DNA of 5,462 bases from Eshraghiella sp964576255 (GTDB taxonomy: Bacteria > Bacillota > Clostridia > Lachnospirales > Lachnospiraceae), in NCBI GenBank assembly GCA_964576255.1, contig CAZNUK010000098.1, positions 1 to 5,462 of the forward strand, given 5' to 3'. Below, in pieces: positions 1 through 4,056 of the stretch. Within the stretch, counting starts at the first letter, position 1. Every line of letters begins with the position of its first letter. The position numbers and the translations under genes were made by a program. The notes beneath the pieces were generated by a model, which saw only the letters and a program-made list of their open reading frames with translations, was not told the DNA's origin and made no database searches.

Positions 1-101
1 TCATGTTAAATGCATTAGATCAGACAAAGGCATGTCGTGCTGCAATGGATGTGTCAATTTCATGGATAAACAAAAGAAATAATAAGCAAATAATTTGTTG
101 A
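1..101 (+). CDS. Probable 3' end of an upstream gene, product unknown
   Basis: Reading from base 3 there is an open frame of 32 codons ending at TGA 99-101, with peptide tail ...SWINKRNNKQIIC. It has no start signal of its own inside the window, so it is best read as the C-terminus of a protein whose body lies to the left. Its third codon positions are AT-rich (about 25% G+C), like the neighbouring genes. The competing frame from base 2 (stop at 80-82, Cys-rich, ending CCNGCVNFMDKQKK) has a more GC-rich third position and so looks less like native coding sequence, but I cannot exclude it. I do not recognise the family from this tail. Confidence 0.35.
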   Translation, partial: MLNALDQTKACRAAMDVSISWINKRNNKQIIC

Positions 102-127
102 AATTTTTTTTATAAAATTTAAATAAT
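98..127 (+). promoter_or_regulatory. Possible sigma-A promoter for the sigma-factor gene
   Basis: TTGAAA at 98-103 and AATAAT at 122-127 are separated by 18 bases and could be the -35 and -10 boxes. The stretch is almost pure A+T, so chance matches are common. The -35 overlaps the stop codon of the upstream frame. I saw no obvious ECF-type -35 (GAAAC-like) that would suggest autoregulation. Confidence 0.3.
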
Positions 128-166
128 TTTTTGGTGTTCAAGTTACTAATAAGTGTAAGGACAAAA

Positions 167-192
167 AAGGAGGAAAATGTATTTAATACATT
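167..192 (+). promoter_or_regulatory. Distant Shine-Dalgarno site plus perfect palindrome ahead of the sigma-factor start
   Basis: AAGGAGG at 167-173 is the only good ribosome-binding site upstream of the ATG at 202, but it ends 28 bases before it, far beyond the usual 5-10. Between them lies a perfect 17-bp palindrome at 176-192 (AATGTATT, central T, AATACATT). As RNA it can fold into a 7-bp stem (176-182 with 186-192) with a UUA loop. Folding would leave 11 unpaired bases between the GGAGG and the AUG, close to normal spacing. The element could therefore be a translation-enabling hairpin. As DNA it could instead be an operator for a dimeric regulator. The palindrome is seen directly; its role is inferred. 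Confidence 0.55.
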
Positions 193-201
193 GATGAAAA
201 A

Positions 202-2448
202 ATGAAAGAACTAGAATGTACAGCTCTTGTTGACAGAGCAATCAAAAAGGACAATGAAGCTATAGAGCTTCTCTACAACAGCTACTACAAGGATGTTTTG
301 TATGTGTGCAGTAAGTTAGGTTTAAATGATGAGGATGCAAAGGATATAGCGCAGGATGCTTTTATTACTGCATTTTCTACATTGCCATCTATTAAGGATA
401 AGGCAAAATTTAAGCAATGGGTTTGCGGAATTGCAAGTAATAGAGCACTGAATTTTTTGAGGCACAATAATGTTCTCAAAATTGAGAGTATCGACAATGA
501 GGAGAGCAACATTGAATTACCGGGTAAGGAAAAGGCAACAGAGGATACTGTTATAGACAATGAAATGGCTGCAATTCTTAGAGGTGTAATTGAAAAGCTT
601 CCTTTGGAGCAAAGGATTGCAGTGTTTATGTTTTATTATGAGGATATGTCAGTTAAAGAAATTGCTGCATCCTATGGCTGCTCTGAGAGTACTATTCGTA
701 GCAGGCTAAATTATGCCAAAAAAACTATGCTGTCAGAAATTAATCAGTTGGAGGATAAGGGTGTAAAGCTTCGTTGTGTGGGTGCGCTTCCGTTTCTGTA
801 TTTACTATTTGCTATGGAAGAAGAAGCCTTTGCCTGCACTGTTCCGTCATCTTCAGCAGTAATTGCCAGGGTTATGAAAAATACCGTTGCAGCAACCAAC
901 TTAGCCAGTAATGCAACTACTACCGGTATGAAGACCGCAGGTGTAATGGCTGGAAAATCCCTTGGTAAAATAATTGCAATTATTTTATGTGCGGTTGCAG
1001 TTGTTACTGGTGGAATATTTGCAGTTGTGGGCTTGTCAGATAGAGACAAGGATGATGAAAAAGAAACAACCAAGGAAGTTTCACAAGACGTTAATTCAGA
1101 TGATAACAGTTCGCAGGAAGATGAAACCTCAGCGGATAATGAAGAGAATGAGGATGACAAAGAAGATGAGCCTGTACAGAAGTGGTATTATGAAGAAACT
1201 GAAATTCCAAAGCTTTCAGAGGTTAAAGGTACATTGGTAACATACGGTGACAACTTAGAGGATATAATTACCGATACTCCATTTGATTATACAGTGGATG
1301 AGGTAATGGACTCTTTGTTAGAAATTCCATATTTCAAGGAGAGAAATTGTGAATTTGCCAATTATGTAAATGAACTAGTTGATATGAGCTATTATGCTGA
1401 GTATGGTGCACGTCAATATGAGGTGATTGACACAATTGAGTGCTATGATGGCGATAATGTTAACTCGGACAATTTTTTGAGGTTTGATTCTTTTGTTGAT
1501 ATTGAATTAACAAGAAATGTGCCTTACTACAACAATTATAATAATATTCGAGTGTGTTTTTCTGAGATTGTATGTGGCAGGGAAAGTATGGAATATGTAG
1601 AAGCTACCCTGGCTGTATTATGCGGTGAGGAGCTTGCTCATTATCTTGTATATACTGAAAATCTGGAGAGTTTAACTGTTAATAATACAACATATTATTT
1701 TGAACGAGATATAAGTGATGTCAGAGATGCTGAAGAAATGTCTGTTCGTGTTGTGTTCGAAATTATGGTTATAAACCGGGAAAATCAGGGCGATATGTAT
1801 TCTTTTTATGAAGGTGATTATGATAGTCTGATTGATGACATTAATATTTCTGTTGCAGATGTAATAAAGGGTGATTTTGGAACAACGGATATATTGGACC
1901 TTAATAATTTTGGCTCAACATATATGTCACATGTTATTGATGAGGTTTATGAGTATACAACGGCTGCTTTTTCATCAGATACATACAGAGTTATGATACT
2001 GGAATATCCTGATGGACTGACTAAATATGTATTGAATGTATCTGTAGCAGAGTATTTTGGTGCCTCTTTAATGGTTTCACCGGAATTGTATATGAGTATA
2101 GTTGTAGAGATGAGGGAGGGGGCTATTACAGAATATAGCATAAATATTGAGGGTTCAACCGGTGTGGGAATTATTGAGGATGATGATGCACCTATTGATT
2201 ATAGTAGAATTTATCCGTCTTTAATTGCCAAGCTAAAATCTATTCTGGGAGATGTGGACTTATCCCAGTTTACATATGAAAATACTCTTGATGAGGATGG
2301 AGAGTCCTGTGAATATGACAGTCTTACATACACTGATACTTACTTTGATATGGAAGCTGATGTAAAAGTAGAATATGAATTCTTTGCGTATGAAGGTTTT
2401 GGTGATACCTATGGAGCAGATTTTGAAATTATGATTACAAGTAAATAG
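202..2448 (+). CDS. Membrane-tethered sigma-70 family (ECF-like) sigma factor with large external domain
   Basis: This is a 748-residue fusion. Residues about 10-88 are sigma region 2: LYNSYYKDVLYVCSKLG (24-40), the core-binding DAKDIAQDAFITAF (45-58) and the -10-reading FKQWVCGIASNRALNFLR (70-87). Residues about 122-182 are sigma region 4, with LPLEQRIAVFMFYYEDMSVKEIA (in the 133-155 stretch) and the helix-turn-helix around CSESTIRSRLNYAKKTM. A short hydrophobic patch (193-205) follows, then an Ala/Thr-rich stretch and one clear transmembrane helix at 256-278, flanked by lysines on the cytoplasmic side. Residues 279-325 form a strongly acidic Asp/Glu/Ser linker. Residues 326-748 are a predicted extracytoplasmic domain with six cysteines (383, 414, 452, 458, 474, 703) that I cannot assign to a family. 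Ordinary ECF factors are about 160-200 residues long. No anti-sigma gene follows; a terminator does. The likely role is promoter selection controlled by an external signal or by proteolytic release from the membrane (inferred). ATG 202 is chosen because no ATG, GTG or TTG lies in frame between it and the upstream TAA (184-186), and because the sigma homology starts here. Confidence 0.88.
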   Translation: MKELECTALVDRAIKKDNEAIELLYNSYYKDVLYVCSKLGLNDEDAKDIAQDAFITAFSTLPSIKDKAKFKQWVCGIASNRALNFLRHNNVLKIESIDNEESNIELPGKEKATEDTVIDNEMAAILRGVIEKLPLEQRIAVFMFYYEDMSVKEIAASYGCSESTIRSRLNYAKKTMLSEINQLEDKGVKLRCVGALPFLYLLFAMEEEAFACTVPSSSAVIARVMKNTVAATNLASNATTTGMKTAGVMAGKSLGKIIAIILCAVAVVTGGIFAVVGLSDRDKDDEKETTKEVSQDVNSDDNSSQEDETSADNEENEDDKEDEPVQKWYYEETEIPKLSEVKGTLVTYGDNLEDIITDTPFDYTVDEVMDSLLEIPYFKERNCEFANYVNELVDMSYYAEYGARQYEVIDTIECYDGDNVNSDNFLRFDSFVDIELTRNVPYYNNYNNIRVCFSEIVCGRESMEYVEATLAVLCGEELAHYLVYTENLESLTVNNTTYYFERDISDVRDAEEMSVRVVFEIMVINRENQGDMYSFYEGDYDSLIDDINISVADVIKGDFGTTDILDLNNFGSTYMSHVIDEVYEYTTAAFSSDTYRVMILEYPDGLTKYVLNVSVAEYFGASLMVSPELYMSIVVEMREGAITEYSINIEGSTGVGIIEDDDAPIDYSRIYPSLIAKLKSILGDVDLSQFTYENTLDEDGESCEYDSLTYTDTYFDMEADVKVEYEFFAYEGFGDTYGADFEIMITSK

Positions 2449-2470
2449 TATTATAGTTTGTGTACAGTCT

Positions 2471-2502
2471 AAAAAAGAACGTTTAAAAAGCGTTCTTTTT
2501 TT
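2471..2502 (+). terminator. Rho-independent terminator after the sigma-factor gene
   Basis: AAAAAAGAACG (2471-2481) pairs perfectly with CGTTCTTTTTT (2491-2501) around a 9-base loop, and the 3' arm continues as a T-run to 2502. It lies 22 bases past the TAG stop at 2446-2448. Its near-symmetrical A-run and T-run could let it act in both directions, though no convergent gene is visible. Confidence 0.85.
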
Positions 2503-2576
2503 GTCAAAATATATTAATATCAGATGGATTTATTAGAGCATGCCATAAAACAGAATCAGCAGTTTGCGAGATACTA
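2503..2576. other. Intergenic stretch with no recognised gene
   Basis: Between the terminator and the next promoter I see only an AT palindrome (ATATTAATAT, 2511-2520) and an 18-codon frame (2524-2580, MDLLEHAIKQNQQFARYY). That frame has no ribosome-binding site and overlaps the -35 box of the next promoter. Neither can be supported as functional. Confidence 0.4.
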
Positions 2577-2606
2577 TTGAAACACAACAAGTATTTGTTA
2601 TATAAT
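2577..2606 (+). promoter_or_regulatory. Strong sigma-A promoter for the DUF4003 unit
   Basis: TTGAAA (2577-2582) and a perfect TATAAT (2601-2606) are separated by 18 bases, a near-consensus vegetative promoter. Transcription would start at about 2613, giving a leader of roughly 165 bases before the DUF4003 start at 2778. That leader contains the broken signal-peptide ORF at 2670. Confidence 0.75.
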
Positions 2607-2669
2607 GTGTTTAATTGTTATTAGGTGCAGATAATGATGTTTAATTTACAAGGTTAAAGGTGGATTTAT

Positions 2670-2765
2670 ATGAGAATATTAAGAGGATAAATTAAGAAAG
2701 GTACGGCACTGCTTTTAGCAGTAATTATGGCAGTAAGCTTATACGAAAGGAAAAGTATATTATAA
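2670..2765 (+). pseudogene. Remnant of a signal-peptide (exported protein or lipoprotein) gene, or a leader ORF
   Basis: A good ribosome-binding site, AAAGGTGG (2656-2663), sits 6 bases before ATG 2670. Translation gives MRILRG and then TAA at 2688-2690. Past this stop the same frame continues as IKKGTALLLAVIMAVSL (2691-2741), then YERKSIL and TAA at 2763-2765. A basic N-terminus followed by a hydrophobic core of this kind is the look of a Gram-positive signal peptide. The expected mature protein is missing and the next gene's ribosome-binding site begins at once. The simplest reading is a gene that lost its body and gained a nonsense codon. The alternative is a 6-residue translated leader peptide for the downstream gene. 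The family of the lost protein cannot be told. Confidence 0.5.
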
Positions 2766-2777
2766 GGAGTGGTAGTA

Positions 2778-3752
2778 ATGAGAGAATCTTTAAGTAGACA
2801 ATGCGAGATGTTTATTCATAACAGGGATGAAATAAAAAGTTATTTCAGATGGGAAAGTGCTGAACTTGTAGCGGTATGTGCATCCGAAATTTGTTCAAAC
2901 AATATACAGGTGGAGACTGAAACGCTATTAGAGTGCAAAAATATTTTGGATAAGGGAACCGGCGTGTTTTCTAATTTTAGAGGTGCATCCAAGCTCCCGG
3001 TGATTTCAATGCTTGCAACAGATGATGAGCCATCTAAGAAGTTGGAAACAATTTTGGAAATCCATAATCTTTTGAAATTAAAGTTTAGTGATTCACAATA
3101 CTTGACTTTATTGGCGGCTAAGCTTTTTAATATGATTTCTGAGGATGACGTAGAAGAGTGCGCCAATAGAGGTAAGGAAATTTATAATCTTATGAAGAAA
3201 GAGCATCCTTTCCTTACATCAAGAGAGGACAATGTTTTTGCGGTATTGCTTTCTTTTTCAGATAAGGAAAATGATGCCTTGGTTGCAGATATGGAAGAAT
3301 GTTACAGGACTATGAAAAAGTTTTCTCCTGACAGTAATGCTATGCAGTCTTTATCCCATGTACTGGCCCTCGCTAACGGAACACCGGAGGAGAAATGCAG
3401 CAGAGTTATTGAGATGTTTAATGCTTTGGACGAACAGGGGAAGAAATACAGTAAGAGTTATGAGATGGCTGTTTTGGGGGTGCTTTCCATATTGCCGCTT
3501 GATATGGCACAGGTCATAGATGATATAGTGGAAGTGGATGATTTCTTATCAACACAAAAGGGATATGGTGGAATTGGTATTGCTAAGAAAACAAGACTTA
3601 TGCATGCAGCAATGCTGGTAGCTAATGATTATGCCGAAAATAGCGTAGTTAATACGGCAGCTATCTCAGGTACGATGGCAATGATTGCAGCAGGTCAGGC
3701 TGCAATGTGTGCGATAATTGCATCAACAGTTGCGGTTTCTTCAACACATTAA
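2778..3752 (+). CDS. DUF4003 family protein of unknown function
   Basis: This 324-residue protein matches the DUF4003 family as I know it from Firmicutes. Recognisable conserved stretches are FRWES (23-27), TGVFSNFRGASKL (61-73), EIYNLMKKEHPFLTSREDNVFA (in the 134-155 stretch), MQSLSHVLALANGTPEEKC (189-207), VDDFLSTQKGYGGIGIAKKTRLMHAAML (in the 253-280 stretch) and QAAMCAIIAS (307-316). The length is usual for the family. No catalytic motif is evident and no function is established to my knowledge. The fold looks mostly alpha-helical. The C-terminal 30 residues are Ala/Met/Ile-rich and end SSTH; they could be a buried helix or a weak membrane anchor. There is no signal peptide, so a cytoplasmic location is expected. 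ATG 2778 is preferred: AAGGAG (2764-2769) ends 8 bases before it. A GTG at 2769 in the same frame lies inside that ribosome-binding site and is not credible. The gene is expressed from the promoter at 2577-2606. Confidence 0.88.
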   Translation: MRESLSRQCEMFIHNRDEIKSYFRWESAELVAVCASEICSNNIQVETETLLECKNILDKGTGVFSNFRGASKLPVISMLATDDEPSKKLETILEIHNLLKLKFSDSQYLTLLAAKLFNMISEDDVEECANRGKEIYNLMKKEHPFLTSREDNVFAVLLSFSDKENDALVADMEECYRTMKKFSPDSNAMQSLSHVLALANGTPEEKCSRVIEMFNALDEQGKKYSKSYEMAVLGVLSILPLDMAQVIDDIVEVDDFLSTQKGYGGIGIAKKTRLMHAAMLVANDYAENSVVNTAAISGTMAMIAAGQAAMCAIIASTVAVSSTH

Positions 3753-3778
3753 TTGCGATGTACAGAGGAGGGAATGAT

Positions 3779-3973
3779 ATGAGAACAATAAAAGGACTTA
3801 CAATTGCATCAATAGTTTGCGATGGTGTGTATTGGACTGTGTAGGGGTATACTGCGTTGGAACTTATGTATTCATATATGCTATCTCATGCAGAAACTTC
3901 TGTTTTTGATTTCATAGTAAGGCGAAGCATGGTTAATACATTTGCTAAACATTATAGAAACAGACAAAATTAA
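3779..3973 (+). pseudogene. Small hydrophobic ORF interrupted by an in-frame TAG
   Basis: A very strong ribosome-binding site, AGAGGAGGG (3764-3772), lies 6 bases before ATG 3779, and the start is only 26 bases after the DUF4003 stop, so co-transcription is likely. Translation gives 21 residues, MRTIKGLTIASIVCDGVYWT plus V, then TAG at 3842-3844. The same frame then stays open for 42 more codons to TAA 3971-3973, ending FAKHYRNRQN, with AT-rich third positions typical of coding sequence here. A different frame across 3838-3909 instead continues as hydrophobic VGVYCVGTYVFIYAIS. So it could be a 63-residue protein broken by a nonsense change, a frameshifted membrane peptide, or a genuine 21-residue peptide. 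I do not recognise the family. Confidence 0.5.
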
Positions 3974-3995
3974 GATTTAATAATTATTTAATTTT
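3966..3995 (+). terminator. Weak AT-only inverted repeat, possible terminator of the DUF4003 unit
   Basis: AAAATTAA (3966-3973) can pair with TTAATTTT (3988-3995) around a 14-base loop. The stem has no G-C pair, so its stability is low and in such AT-rich sequence it may be chance. It is listed because no better terminator lies between the small ORF and the DUF1538 promoter. Confidence 0.2.
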
Positions 3996-4012
3996 TATTT
4001 ATGGACTTTATA

Positions 4013-4021
4013 TGTTATACT
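4013..4021 (+). promoter_or_regulatory. Extended -10 promoter of the DUF1538 gene
   Basis: TG-T-TATACT at 4013-4021 is an extended -10 element with five of six matches to TATAAT. The -35 position at 17-base spacing (3993-3998, TTTATT) is poor, which fits an extended -10 promoter. Transcription would start at about 4028, giving a leader of about 29 bases before the TTG start. The -10 lies within the inverted repeat at 4014-4032. Confidence 0.6.
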
Positions 4022-4032
4022 TGATGTATAAC
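4014..4032. promoter_or_regulatory. Operator-like perfect inverted repeat over the DUF1538 promoter
   Basis: GTTATAC (4014-4020), five spacer bases TTGAT, then GTATAAC (4026-4032) make a perfect 7-bp inverted repeat. It covers the -10 box and the expected start point. A 19-bp dyad in that position is the classic place for a repressor dimer to block transcription. GTnTA-type half-sites recall GntR-family operators, but that assignment is only suggestive. No regulator gene lies next to it in this window. Confidence 0.5.
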
Positions 4033-4056
4033 TAAGTAGAAAGAGGTTTAATATAA

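Noticed and set aside
101..131. T-rich tract after the upstream frame as a terminator
   Set aside because: The Ts are not preceded by a stable stem; only A-T pairings of little strength can be drawn.
285..560. 91-codon ORF on the minus strand
   Set aside because: It is antisense to conserved sigma region 2 coding sequence, with no ribosome-binding site or recognisable protein features.
744..1160. 138-codon Ser-rich ORF on the minus strand
   Set aside because: It is a shadow of the acidic Asp/Glu/Ser linker and transmembrane region of the sigma gene; its low-complexity composition follows from the sense codons.
974..1240. 88-codon plus-strand ORF rich in Lys, Arg and Met
   Set aside because: It is an alternative frame of the acidic linker (GAT/GAA runs read as ATG/AAG/AAA) and lies fully inside the sigma gene.
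2524..2580. 18-codon ORF MDLLEHAIKQNQQFARYY
   Set aside because: It has no ribosome-binding site, it overlaps the -35 box of the next promoter, and its length is within chance.
2769..2777. GTG start nine bases upstream of the DUF4003 ATG
   Set aside because: The GTG overlaps the last base of the AAGGAG ribosome-binding site, so it cannot be served by it; ATG 2778 has ideal spacing.
2840..3166. 108-codon minus-strand ORF
   Set aside because: It is antisense to well-conserved DUF4003 sequence, with no independent support.
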